42,570 nt of DNA from Myxococcales bacterium (GTDB lineage: Bacteria; Myxococcota; Myxococcia; Myxococcales; Myxococcaceae), in assembly GCA_020846875.1 (NCBI GenBank), contig JADLDB010000026.1, positions 1 to 42,570 on the forward strand. The letters are read 5' to 3'. This document shows, one piece after another, positions 23,928 through 31,731 of the stretch. Under the pieces are notes generated by a model that saw nothing but the letters and a program-made list of their open reading frames with translations, did not search any database and was not told where the DNA came from. The position numbers and the translations under genes are program-made. Numbering within the stretch: the stretch's first letter is position 1; each line of letters begins with the position of its first letter.

Positions 23928-25022
23928 ATGCGCCTCGCCCCGCGCGCGCTCTGGGCCTTGCTGGCTGGCGTGGCGCTCGGCGCCGCCTGCCGGGTCTCCT
24001 TCACCGATGAGCTCCGCTACTCGTGCCAGGCCGACTCGGACTGCGGCGGAGACGGATTCAAGTGCATCGACGTCCCCGGCGGGGCGAAGGCCTGCTGCAA
24101 GGACACCGGCGCCGAGGTGTGTGGGGACAGGCAGGACAACGACTGCGACGGGCTGGTGGACGGGCTGGACTCCTGGCCTTCCGAGTCGTGCAACGGCAGC
24201 GACGACGACTGCGACGGCCAGGTAGACGAGGGCTTCGACCTGCGCGGCGATCCCTTCAACTGCGGCCGCTGCGGCAACGCCTGCCCTCCCGCCAACGCCT
24301 GCGTGGACAGCGCCTGCGTGCTGGCCGGAGAAGCCAACTGCAACGACGGCCTCGACGACGACCTGAACGGGGTGGCCGACTGCGCCGACGTGTCCTGCAA
24401 CCTGGCCCTCTGCGGCCAGGGCTGCCAGTGCCAGGCCCTCAAGAAGGCGGAGAAGAACTGCACCGACACCAACGACAACGACGGCGACTCCATGGCCGAC
24501 TGCGCGGACGACAACTGCGCGGGCGCCGGCTGCGGAGACGGCGGCTGCGCCTGCCTGGGGAACAAGAAGACGGAGACGGCCTGCGCGGATCAGTCCGACA
24601 ACGACGACGACGCCCAGGCGGACTGCGCGGACAACGACTGCGACGGAAAGCTGTGCGAAGGCAGCGGCACGCGCAGGTGCGCGGGGGGATCCTGCCTGTG
24701 CAACGGCGGCCCCCCGGTGACGGAGAACCCGATGAGCGGCCGCTGCCACGATCGCGTGGACAACGACTGTGACGGTGAGACGGACTGCCAGGAGGCCGCC
24801 TGCGAGATGGTGTCCTGCAGCCCCGACGGCGGGCCTGGGTGCCTGTGCGCGAACGGCGTGGGGCGTGAGACCAACTGCGTCGACCGTCAGGACAACGACG
24901 ACGACGGCCTCACCGACTGCGCTGACGACGCCCAGTGCCCGGCGGGCACCGCCTGCACGTACTTGAGTCCCGGAGGCCAGGTGCGGACGGGCACGTGCAG
25001 CGCGAGCAAGCTGTGCGAGTGA
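23928..25022 (+). CDS. MopE-like Asp/Cys-rich lipoprotein
   Basis: This 364-residue protein has a lipoprotein signal ending in LGAAC (Cys21). The mature part is dominated by repeats of Asp/Asn-rich loops bracketed by cysteines: NDCDGLVDG, DDDCDGQVDEG, DDDLNGVADC, DNDGDSMADC, DNDDDAQADC, NDCDGETDC and DNDDDGLTDC, seven in all. DxDxDG spacing is typical of calcium-binding loops, and NDCDGxxDE is the MopE motif, named from the copper-associated protein of methanotrophs and common in myxobacteria. It should be extracellular, disulfide-rich and metal-binding; which metal is unknown. The ATG at 23928 gives the signal peptide. It closes the plsB operon, after a gap of two bases. Confidence 0.8.
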   Translation: MRLAPRALWALLAGVALGAACRVSFTDELRYSCQADSDCGGDGFKCIDVPGGAKACCKDTGAEVCGDRQDNDCDGLVDGLDSWPSESCNGSDDDCDGQVDEGFDLRGDPFNCGRCGNACPPANACVDSACVLAGEANCNDGLDDDLNGVADCADVSCNLALCGQGCQCQALKKAEKNCTDTNDNDGDSMADCADDNCAGAGCGDGGCACLGNKKTETACADQSDNDDDAQADCADNDCDGKLCEGSGTRRCAGGSCLCNGGPPVTENPMSGRCHDRVDNDCDGETDCQEAACEMVSCSPDGGPGCLCANGVGRETNCVDRQDNDDDGLTDCADDAQCPAGTACTYLSPGGQVRTGTCSASKLCE

Positions 25023-25030
25023 GCCTCGCG

Positions 25031-25283
25031 CTACCCTTCCCAGGTGACGAGGAGCTCGCGCGCGCCAGGCGTCCACCTCCACCAGCGTGGTGCGGTACGG
25101 CTGCGAGAGGCGATCGAGCGCTGCTTCCAGCGCGCCGATGAAGAAGGAACCAGCGAGCCGGGGATGTGGCACGGGAGGATGCGTGCCGAAGGCGGGGGCG
25201 CACGGAGGCGGCCTCGCAGCTGGCCGGAGCGGCTCCCGGGCGTGGGGCGGCGGCGACGGCCTTGCGTCGAGGAGCAGCGGCTG
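25031..25283 (-). pseudogene. Antisense remnant of an unidentified gene
   Basis: On the minus strand a protein-like segment reads HPRLAGSFFIGALEAALDRL then SQPYRTTLVEVDAWRAR. A shift of frame at the CG run 25057-25065 then continues it naturally as ELLVTWEG followed by TAG (25033-25031). Losing one CG unit from the run would explain the break. Upstream the frame stays open to a TGA at 25286-25284, beyond which similar sequence continues. No start codon with a ribosome site is seen. I do not recognise the family. Chance is possible in such GC-rich DNA, but the smooth reading across the repair and the lack of a plus-strand gene support a decayed gene. Confidence 0.3.
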
Positions 25284-25555
25284 TCAGAGCGCCAGCAGGA
25301 AGTGCGGTGTGGGGCGAGAGAGCCGGCGCGGAGCGACTGGTCGCAGCGCGCGGGGCCCGCTTGCCCCGGCTCTGGCGCGCCGCTCTCGGCTGGGCGGCGC
25401 TCGCCGTTCCTCGCCCTCTCCGCACCTCAACACCGCGCTCGCAGCACCGCGTGCTACCTTTCACACGCTCGGATTCTAGCCCTCGACTTCGACTCGCCCT
25501 TGGGGCCGCCTGAGGTGGCGCCACCGCAACCAACACCCGCCGACCTGGAGTCCTC
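25284..25555. other. Non-coding stretch upstream of the Sel1 gene
   Basis: I find no gene with homology here on either strand; open frames are present but have shadow-like composition. The sequence TGCTACCTT (25452-25460) is a possible extended -10 box for the gene at 25556, and GGAG lies six bases before that ATG. The part nearest 25284-25320 may continue the minus-strand remnant. Confidence 0.4.
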
Positions 25556-28066
25556 ATGCTCATCTTCTTCGCACTGCTCTTGGCCGCCTCGCCCACTTCG
25601 AAGCGGGTCTGCCGCACGCTCGAGAAGTGTGCCGCGCAGTGCTCAGCGCCGAAGGGGAGCGCCGAGGCCTGTTTCGCAGAGGGGCAGCTCCAGCGGGTGA
25701 AGAGCGCAAAGCGCGCTCCCGACGCCGCCGCGGCTCGCGCGGCCTATGCTGCGGGCTGTGAGAAGGGCCACGCTCGCGCGTGCGTCGAGCACTACGAGCT
25801 GAACCGCCATGGCTGGGGAGGGATGATCGACCTCGACGCCGCGGCGAGGAGCGCACAGCGGGCGTGCGAGCTCGGCTCGGCCGCGGGCTGCGCTGCGATC
25901 GCCGAGACGAAGCTCAACGCGGTCGGCACAGCGCACGACCCTGTAGGCGGGCGGATCTTCGCAGCGCAGGCACGCGCCGGCCTCGAGAAGGACTGCAAGT
26001 CGGGCGACGCACTCTCGTGCTGGTTCGTCGGCATCTTCGGGCAGATGCGGCTGTACCCCGAGGCGCTGGAGACGAGCGGGTTCGCCGCGGCGGCAAAGGC
26101 GCTCGCTCCGCGGTGCGAGAACGACGACGCGTGGGCGTGCTCCCTGCTCGGGTTGCAGTACGAGCTCGGGTGGGGCGTCGGGGTCGACCTGACCAAGGGC
26201 GTGGCGCTCAGCCGCCGCTCGTGCGACCTCGGTGATGGCGCTGCGTGCAACGTCGTCGCCAATGACTACGCGAACGAGCGCGGAGTCGCCAAGGACGGGC
26301 CGCTGGCGCTGCGCTACGCGAAGTTGGGTTGCGATGCCGGCTCGCAGTGGGCGTGCAACTCCGTGTGCTGGTGGCTGACGAGGAGCAACGGAGTCGAGAA
26401 GGACGAGGCGGCCGCGCGCCTCGCATGCGAGAAGGCGGAGAGGCTGCTCTCGGCGGCGTGCGAGCTGGGACAAGGCTCGAGCTGTTGGGCGCAGGCGCAC
26501 CTCAACAAGGAGCGGTTCATCGCGGACGCGAAGGTGGAGCGCGTGCAGTCATTGTTCGCGGTGGCGGCCGAGGAGACCCGCGTCACCTGTGGGTTGCGCC
26601 AGTCGTGGTCGTGTCAGCTCTTGGCGTGGATGCACTGGAACGGAGACGGCGTCCCGGTCGATTGGGAGCTGGCAGTCGACTTCGAACGTCGCGCGTGCGA
26701 GGCAGGGCTCGGAGCAGCGTGTGCCACGATCGCCGGGCGCTTCGAGGCAGGCGACGCCGCCGAGGTGTCGCCCGCGCGCGCGAAGGCCTTTCACCTGAAA
26801 GCGTGCGCGCTCGGCACCACCGCGTCATGCGGCAGGGCGCAAGCGCTCGAGGTGAAGGCGGACGAGACGGTTGTCCCGGTGCGTTGCGAGGGTGGGCAGC
26901 GGGCGTCGTGGTCCGCGCCGCAGCGGTGCTGCCACCCGGGACAAGCGTGGTCGGGGAAGGACGGGCGCTGCCGCGGAACGCCACGTTGCGCCGCCGGCTT
27001 CGTGGTGCGCGGCGAGACCTGCATCGATGCGGTGAAGCTTCGGGACGAGGATTTCGCCGCCAAGCTCGAACAAGCGAACAAGCTGCTGCCGTGGGTGGAG
27101 GACGAGAACGTTCGCAAGCAGCAGGGCGCGCAGGCCGAGGCGATCGCGCTCGAAGCTGTGAAGCTGAAGCCGTCGGATCTTCGTGGCTACCAGGCGTTGG
27201 CCTCCGCGCTCACGCTCCAAGACCGGCGGTACGCGGCGCTCGAGGCGTACCAAGCTGGCTTGAAGGAGGTGGCGCCCGAGGACGTACCCAAGCTCCAGGA
27301 AAACATCGCCCAGCAGCGCGAGCACATCGCGTTCATGGAGGAGACGGAGCGCGCGATCCTCGCGGCGAAAAACAGCCCCGGCTACACGCGCAGCCCCGAG
27401 TACTGCGGCGTCGCGAAGATCTACGATCCCTGGTGCGCCGCGAACGGCTACGCGATGCCGAGCCTGTTGCCCGGCGAAGACCCGTCGGATCCGAAGCGGC
27501 GCGGCCCGAGCATGGGTGACGTGGTCGCCGCGGCGCTGCGCGAGCAACGGGAGCAGCAGCAGCGCGGCGGTGCGCCGTCCTTCGAGATGCCGAGCGCCGG
27601 CGGGCAGACCCTCGGCACGGGGGCGATCAGCGCGACTCCCGTCGGCAACTGCCAGCCCTGCGAAACCGTGGACTGCGGCGCGCAGATCGCTGCGTGCAAG
27701 GCGACCACGCACGGGCAACGTGCCTGCTACGAGGCCGCGGCGTGCGTCTGCGAGTGCCACCGCCGAAACGGCGGCTGCGGGACGTCGATCTCGTTTCTCG
27801 AGCGCTGCATCGCCAACAACCGCGCGAACGCGGCCCGGCTCGTCGGCTCGGGCACCGCGGTGGACACCCGGCAGGTGACACCGCCACCCGCGGCTCCTCC
27901 GGCTCCGCAGCGCGACTGCGCCGCGGCCTACAAGAACTGCATGGCCGGATCGGGGGGCTGCGCGGGACAGGCCTGCGCGGCGCCTGCTGAAGACCCGTGC
28001 GTGCTGAACCCCGGAGGCCCGGTGTGCCGATGCTGGAGACAGCGCGAGGCATGCGAGCGGCAGTGA
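25556..28066 (+). CDS. Secreted Sel1-repeat protein with paired cysteines
   Basis: The 836-residue protein has a short signal peptide (MLIFFALLLAASP). Residues about 55-440 are ten Sel1-like repeats of the Cys-pair type (C-x-x-G-x-x-x-x-C), for example CEKGHARAC, CELGSAAGC, CDLGDGAAC, CELGQGSSC and CEAGLGAAC, as in the disulfide-stapled Helicobacter Hcp proteins. A compact Cys cluster follows (CCHPGQAWSGKDGRC). Next is a TPR-like helical region (about 505-600), and the C terminus carries many cysteines (CQPCETVDCGAQIAAC, CVCECHRRNGGC, CRCWRQREAC). It should fold in the periplasm or outside with many disulfides. No catalytic motif is visible; protein binding is the general Sel1 role. ATG at 25556 has GGAG six bases upstream. 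It stands alone between remnants. Confidence 0.8.
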   Translation: MLIFFALLLAASPTSKRVCRTLEKCAAQCSAPKGSAEACFAEGQLQRVKSAKRAPDAAAARAAYAAGCEKGHARACVEHYELNRHGWGGMIDLDAAARSAQRACELGSAAGCAAIAETKLNAVGTAHDPVGGRIFAAQARAGLEKDCKSGDALSCWFVGIFGQMRLYPEALETSGFAAAAKALAPRCENDDAWACSLLGLQYELGWGVGVDLTKGVALSRRSCDLGDGAACNVVANDYANERGVAKDGPLALRYAKLGCDAGSQWACNSVCWWLTRSNGVEKDEAAARLACEKAERLLSAACELGQGSSCWAQAHLNKERFIADAKVERVQSLFAVAAEETRVTCGLRQSWSCQLLAWMHWNGDGVPVDWELAVDFERRACEAGLGAACATIAGRFEAGDAAEVSPARAKAFHLKACALGTTASCGRAQALEVKADETVVPVRCEGGQRASWSAPQRCCHPGQAWSGKDGRCRGTPRCAAGFVVRGETCIDAVKLRDEDFAAKLEQANKLLPWVEDENVRKQQGAQAEAIALEAVKLKPSDLRGYQALASALTLQDRRYAALEAYQAGLKEVAPEDVPKLQENIAQQREHIAFMEETERAILAAKNSPGYTRSPEYCGVAKIYDPWCAANGYAMPSLLPGEDPSDPKRRGPSMGDVVAAALREQREQQQRGGAPSFEMPSAGGQTLGTGAISATPVGNCQPCETVDCGAQIAACKATTHGQRACYEAAACVCECHRRNGGCGTSISFLERCIANNRANAARLVGSGTAVDTRQVTPPPAAPPAPQRDCAAAYKNCMAGSGGCAGQACAAPAEDPCVLNPGGPVCRCWRQREACERQ

Positions 28067-28132
28067 GTCCAAAGCGCCCCTCGTCCCGATGAAGTGCTGC
28101 CGCACGTCGGGTACTGCCAGTGAACGTTCGTC

Positions 28133-28591
28133 ATGATGCCTACTGGTTTCGTGTTCCCCAGAAATCAGGTCGCGTTCGAAGACGAACTCGTGGCTGCCGG
28201 CCTTCGCGCGCTGAGGACCAACCCATGCGACCTGGTCTGGCACCTTCCTCCGTCTCTCAGGGAATCGCCAGCGGCTCGGGCAGCGAGGCTTGCGTTGGCG
28301 TTCGGAGGCATCCGGCCGAAGAGGGCTCTCGGACCTCGGGTCCCGTCGAGCGCCTTCGTTCGCCTGGGGCTGCCTGGGCCCCTCGCCAAGGCTCACGCCC
28401 GCGCCATCACCCACGCGGTCGCGGACTGCCGATCGGCTGAGTTCGTGCAGCTGTGGTTTCACCCACACAACGTGGGCGAGGAACCCAACCGACGCCTTCC
28501 GGAACTCGACGTCCTCATCTCGCGGATCCGAGACTGCGCTCCCCGTACACCGTCGAGCTCGATGCAAAGACAATCTTCGGTCGCGGTATGA
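28133..28591 (+). pseudogene. C-terminal remnant of a polysaccharide deacetylase family protein
   Basis: The reading frame encodes 152 residues that match the part downstream of the NodB catalytic core in a polysaccharide-deacetylase subfamily: GFVFPRNQVAFEDELVAAG, a GLRALR step, HLPPSLR, KAHARAITHAV and VQLWFHPHNVGEEP. The catalytic NodB domain with its metal-binding Asp-His-His, normally before FPRNQ, is missing; a TGA at 28121 closes the frame just upstream. The homology ends near 28535, where the sequence passes into the antisense of an epimerase fragment, so the last 20 residues are not native. It cannot be an active deacetylase. The presence of an ATG at 28133 means a short protein could still be made. 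Confidence 0.65.
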
Positions 28592-28875
28592 GCGTGCGCG
28601 CCGCGTCGAGCAGCCGCAACAGCCCCCGACGTTCACCTGCGTGTACTCGTCCGGCGTGTTCAGGCTGTCGTGCGAGCTGATCAGCGCCCCCAGGTGGTAG
28701 ATGAGCGTCGCGCCCTCCAGCGCCTTCGCGTGCCGCGCCACGTCCAGCACCGAGGCCCGGAGGACCCGCACCTTCCCGTCGAGCTGCCGGTGGTTCTCCT
28801 CGCTCCCAAGCGAGAAGTCGTCGAGCACCACCACCTCGTACCCACCAGCCGGTCGCACAGCCCGATGCGTTACAC
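28530..28875 (-). pseudogene. Frameshifted fragment of an NAD-dependent sugar epimerase/dehydratase
   Basis: On the minus strand the sequence reads LCDRLV, then after a shift GYEVVVLDDFSLGSEEN, ATLIYHLGA and DEYTQVNVGG. After a one-base loss near 28621 it continues as LLRLLDAARTLIPRPKIVFA and SSSTVYGERS. These are the first Rossmann strands and the S-S-S-x-x-Y-G segment of short-chain-dehydrogenase nucleotide-sugar epimerases. The GxxGxxG NAD-binding motif is lost before LCDRLV, and everything after STVYG is gone. At least two frameshifts and truncation at both ends make it a clear pseudogene. It ends tail to tail against the deacetylase remnant near 28530, as if a deletion joined two polysaccharide genes. 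Confidence 0.75.
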
Positions 28876-28883
28876 CGCTCACC

Positions 28884-29195
28884 ATGAACGAGCTCTCGCG
28901 GGTGGCGACGTGGAAGGTGGTGGACGACCTGGTGACGCGGGTATACCGCGCGTCGGGCGAAGTGACGGACCTGGCGACGCGGGAGCTGTTGCGGGAAGCC
29001 GTACTCTCGCTGGGGCCGCTGCTCCCGCTCCCGGTGCTGAAACGCCGCCTGGAGGTCGTCTCCGCGCTCCTGCTCGCCGCCGCCGCCACCGGCGCCCTCT
29101 CCGACTCCTCCGCCCGCACCTTGAGCGACGCCGTCGCGGCCGGCGCCCACTCGCTGCGCCGCCTCGAGCCGGCCTCGTCCGCCGCTGCGCCCTGA
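28884..29195 (+). CDS. Small helical protein, four-helix-bundle-like
   Basis: The 103-residue protein is predicted all-helical. It has features recalling the four-helix-bundle / 23S-rRNA-intervening-sequence family: an early VATWKVVDDLVTRVYRASGE (compare W-x-x-A-x-x-L-x-x-x-V-Y) and a second helix LLREAVLSLG in the place of QLRRAAVSI. The diagnostic N-I-A-E-G motif is absent, so the assignment is tentative. The start is ATG at 28884, just beside the end of the epimerase remnant. The C terminus (SSAAAP) ends 14 bases before the stop of the convergent lipoprotein gene. It has no operon partner, and its role is unknown. Confidence 0.5.
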   Translation: MNELSRVATWKVVDDLVTRVYRASGEVTDLATRELLREAVLSLGPLLPLPVLKRRLEVVSALLLAAAATGALSDSSARTLSDAVAAGAHSLRRLEPASSAAAP

Positions 29196-29208
29196 AGGCC
29201 GGCCAACG

Positions 29209-31431
29209 CTACGGGCAGGTCCAGGGAGTGAGTGGCGTCTGCGCGTTGCCGGTATTCGCTGGATCGTGCTGGTGCCGTGGCCAGGGCGCGTTCTTGTCGA
29301 GCCCTTGGGAGTCCACCAGCACCGCCCACACGCGCGCGTTGGTGCTCTGCACCGATGAGACGTAGAGCACGCCAGGCTGGCGTGCGCCGCATCGCTTGGC
29401 CGAAGGGCCGCGGTTGACGTCGAGGTTCAGCTGCGAGATGCGCGTCGTCGCAGGCAAGAGACCGGTCCACTGCCATCCAACGCCAGGTCCGGTCCCACTC
29501 CACTGCGTCGCGCGAATCACACCATCGTTCCCGACGATGTACACCCAGCCGCCTTCTCCGATCAGAGCAGCACGATCTGCCAGTGTCGTCGCCACCGCAG
29601 GCGATGCGACGGCCGAGCCGAACACGACAGGGTTCAGGCTCGTCAAGGGCGTGCGGCGCAAGACGCCGGCGTTGTCACCGTAGAAAACGAGCGGTGAACC
29701 TGACGTCCCGCCCACAACCGCAGCTCCACCGGGCGCACCAGCGGTGGAGTTCGTCGTGTTCCCAGTCAACGATGCCCCGGTAGAATTCACGACCCCAAAC
29801 ACGCCTCCGACCGTTGGTCCTCCTCCTCCTCCTCCTACAAGAGTCATGCCGATTGCGAAGAGGTTTGCCGGGAAGAGCGTCATGGTCGATGCGCTCCCAG
29901 AGGGGGCAGGAGACGTTGAAGCTGCGGTGAACTTGAAGAGCGGAGCGCTTGCGGTGCCTGCAACGAAAGCCTCGTCTCCGGTGACGACCACTGCCGGGCG
30001 GCCGCTCAAGCCCGTCGCGGTCGCTCCGAAGCAGTTCGTGGTGCCGGACACGACCGCTGGAGGACTGCTTGAGCGCACACCAACGGCGACCTCTCCAACT
30101 CCGCTCCCGGCCAAACCGAGGTCCCCGTCGATCGACAGGCCACTGCCGTTTTGGCAGTCGGTCGATTCGACACCTCCGTCAGCGAGGTGAATTCGCGAGA
30201 TGGCAGAGTTGGCTCCGTCGCTGGTCGCGACGTATGCGCCCCGCGAGCCAACGACGGGTCCCGCTGTGACCGAGAGGGTCGATGACGTGCGCTCCCACAG
30301 CACCACACCGTCGCTGCTGAGGGTGACCAACCGGTAGGAACTTCCTGCTGTGCCCGTGCTCGTCCCTGCGATGACGGCACCATTTGGCGCCAAAGCAACC
30401 GCGGTTGGTGGAACGTTGCTGCCCACGCCGATGTCTCGCGACCACTTCAGCCTTGTGACGACGACATCACTGGAAGTCGGCGCGCTGAAATTCCCTGCGG
30501 CATCCTGCACGGCACCCAGCGCCACCGGGATGGCGCCGATACCTCCATCGAGGAAGTGCTGAGTGAGGTCCACGGAATAGCACCGACAGAATCTGCTCAT
30601 TCCGCACTGGCGCGTGCACAGGTTCGCGGCGACCGCTGTCACCGCTGACGTCGTGAAATCCGCGGGCGCAATCGTGATGTCCTCGGTCGACTCGGTCTGG
30701 ACCAACGCGGACTCCGACTTCTTCCACCGGTTCATTCCGTCGAGATCCAACTCATGGGGCTGCCGAGGCGGCGGCGACTCGACGAACAGGCTCACGGTGG
30801 GCGACATGGTGTCTTTCCGGATCGTCAACGAGCTGGCCACTCCAGCGTCTGGCCAACCGGCGACGAACGTCTTGTCGCCGTCAGCGCCGGTGAGCAGCAG
30901 AGTGCCGGCGAAGTCCCCCGTTGCGACAGCGAAGGAACCGCCCATCGCGCCCGCGACGGGCAGGCTCGTGAACCTTGGTGTGCTGCCGTCGGCCTTCGTC
31001 ACAGTGACCCGCCCGGGAATCGTCGCGCCGTTGAAGGACGACCCGGCCGCAGGCGCGGTCCACGTCAGAGACAGGTTCGAACTCACACAACGGCCGCCGT
31101 CTGTCGTCGGCTGGCATTCCTCGTAGTCGGGGCAGCTCAGCGTCGGCGCGCAGCCCACGGACCCACCACCGGTGCCGCCCCCCATCCCAGCGTCGCCTCC
31201 GCCCATTCCTCCTCCGGTGCCTCCACCGCCACCGATCCCACCCCCCATCCCGCCTCCCACGCTCCCATCAAGGCCCCCATCGCTCGCGACCAGACAGATC
31301 TTGAGCTGCGCGTCGCAGTAGCCTGAGCCGGGGCAGTCATTATCGCTGGCGCAGGGAATCGGCCTGAAGCACCCAGCGGCGAAGGTGGCGTTCAGGACCA
31401 AGAGACAGAACCAAAGCCATCGCTCACGCAT
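29209..31431 (-). CDS. Large lipoprotein with Gly-rich linker and beta-propeller-like domain
   Basis: The 740-residue protein has a lipoprotein signal ending in FAAGC (Cys21). A Cys-containing segment (CASDNDCPGSGYC) follows, then a Gly/Met-rich linker (about 56-92, GGGMGGGIGG-like), a Cys loop and bacterial Ig-like regions (LTWTAPAAGSSFNG; DTMSPTVSLF). The second half (about 400-740) has repeating beta-blades such as VVLWERTSS, VVGSRGAYVAT and GGWVYIVGNDGVI, typical of PQQ-like/quinoprotein propellers. It should be on the cell surface; no catalytic residue is recognised. The start is ATG at 31431. To the eye its codons end in A or T more often than those of the neighbouring housekeeping genes, which with the remnants around it suggests later acquisition. 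Confidence 0.78.
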   Translation of the reverse strand: MRERWLWFCLLVLNATFAAGCFRPIPCASDNDCPGSGYCDAQLKICLVASDGGLDGSVGGGMGGGIGGGGGTGGGMGGGDAGMGGGTGGGSVGCAPTLSCPDYEECQPTTDGGRCVSSNLSLTWTAPAAGSSFNGATIPGRVTVTKADGSTPRFTSLPVAGAMGGSFAVATGDFAGTLLLTGADGDKTFVAGWPDAGVASSLTIRKDTMSPTVSLFVESPPPRQPHELDLDGMNRWKKSESALVQTESTEDITIAPADFTTSAVTAVAANLCTRQCGMSRFCRCYSVDLTQHFLDGGIGAIPVALGAVQDAAGNFSAPTSSDVVVTRLKWSRDIGVGSNVPPTAVALAPNGAVIAGTSTGTAGSSYRLVTLSSDGVVLWERTSSTLSVTAGPVVGSRGAYVATSDGANSAISRIHLADGGVESTDCQNGSGLSIDGDLGLAGSGVGEVAVGVRSSSPPAVVSGTTNCFGATATGLSGRPAVVVTGDEAFVAGTASAPLFKFTAASTSPAPSGSASTMTLFPANLFAIGMTLVGGGGGGPTVGGVFGVVNSTGASLTGNTTNSTAGAPGGAAVVGGTSGSPLVFYGDNAGVLRRTPLTSLNPVVFGSAVASPAVATTLADRAALIGEGGWVYIVGNDGVIRATQWSGTGPGVGWQWTGLLPATTRISQLNLDVNRGPSAKRCGARQPGVLYVSSVQSTNARVWAVLVDSQGLDKNAPWPRHQHDPANTGNAQTPLTPWTCP

Positions 31432-31515
31432 GACGCTCTCCCAACGGCGCGGGTGAATGGCGCCAGACCGCCTGACATAGCACTGAGTTGCTGAGCCACA
31501 AGAAGCACGAGTTGC

Positions 31516-31731
31516 ATGTTCGATCACGAAGGCGCGGGCGGACACGTTGAGCAGGCCGCGGACGCCCTCGCGGATCCGCATCGCCTGGTAGTCCAGGGCG
31601 CCCTGGAACACCGGCTCGAGGATCGACCGCTCGGCGTGCGTCAACGGCCTGCGCGGGGTGCTGCCGGCGAGCGCCACGGCCCGGACGACGAGGGCGGCGG
31701 CGCGCCCGAGCGGCGACTTCCAGCCGATCAC
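31516..31731 (-). pseudogene. Truncated GTGA-coupled gene (vgr-related-like fragment)
   Basis: A GTG at 31731 overlaps the stop of the upstream lipoprotein gene (GTGA), as in the previous two junctions of this operon. The 72 native-looking residues include RPLTHAERSILEPVF, GALDYQAMRIREG and LLNVSARAFVIEH, resembling small proteins annotated as vgr-related or DUF4157-like (RPLTxxE, VFGxxxDYxxVRI). After VIEH (31516) the frame turns into unrelated sequence that serves as the upstream region of the lipoprotein gene at 31431. The rest of the gene is missing, so an operon was broken here. Family recognition rests on one short pattern and is tentative; truncation is the stronger claim. Confidence 0.55.

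Noticed and set aside
25044-25700. Plus-strand frame between the MopE-like and Sel1 genes
   Set aside because: It is Arg/Ser/Pro rich, overlaps the start of the Sel1 gene in another frame and has no ribosome site.
28133-28591. The deacetylase-like frame as a working enzyme
   Set aside because: The NodB catalytic domain with its metal ligands is missing, so only a remnant can be claimed.
26825-29503. An 892-codon minus-strand frame across the Sel1 gene and the remnants
   Set aside because: Only the middle 80 residues look like a protein (the epimerase fragment); the rest is antisense shadow.
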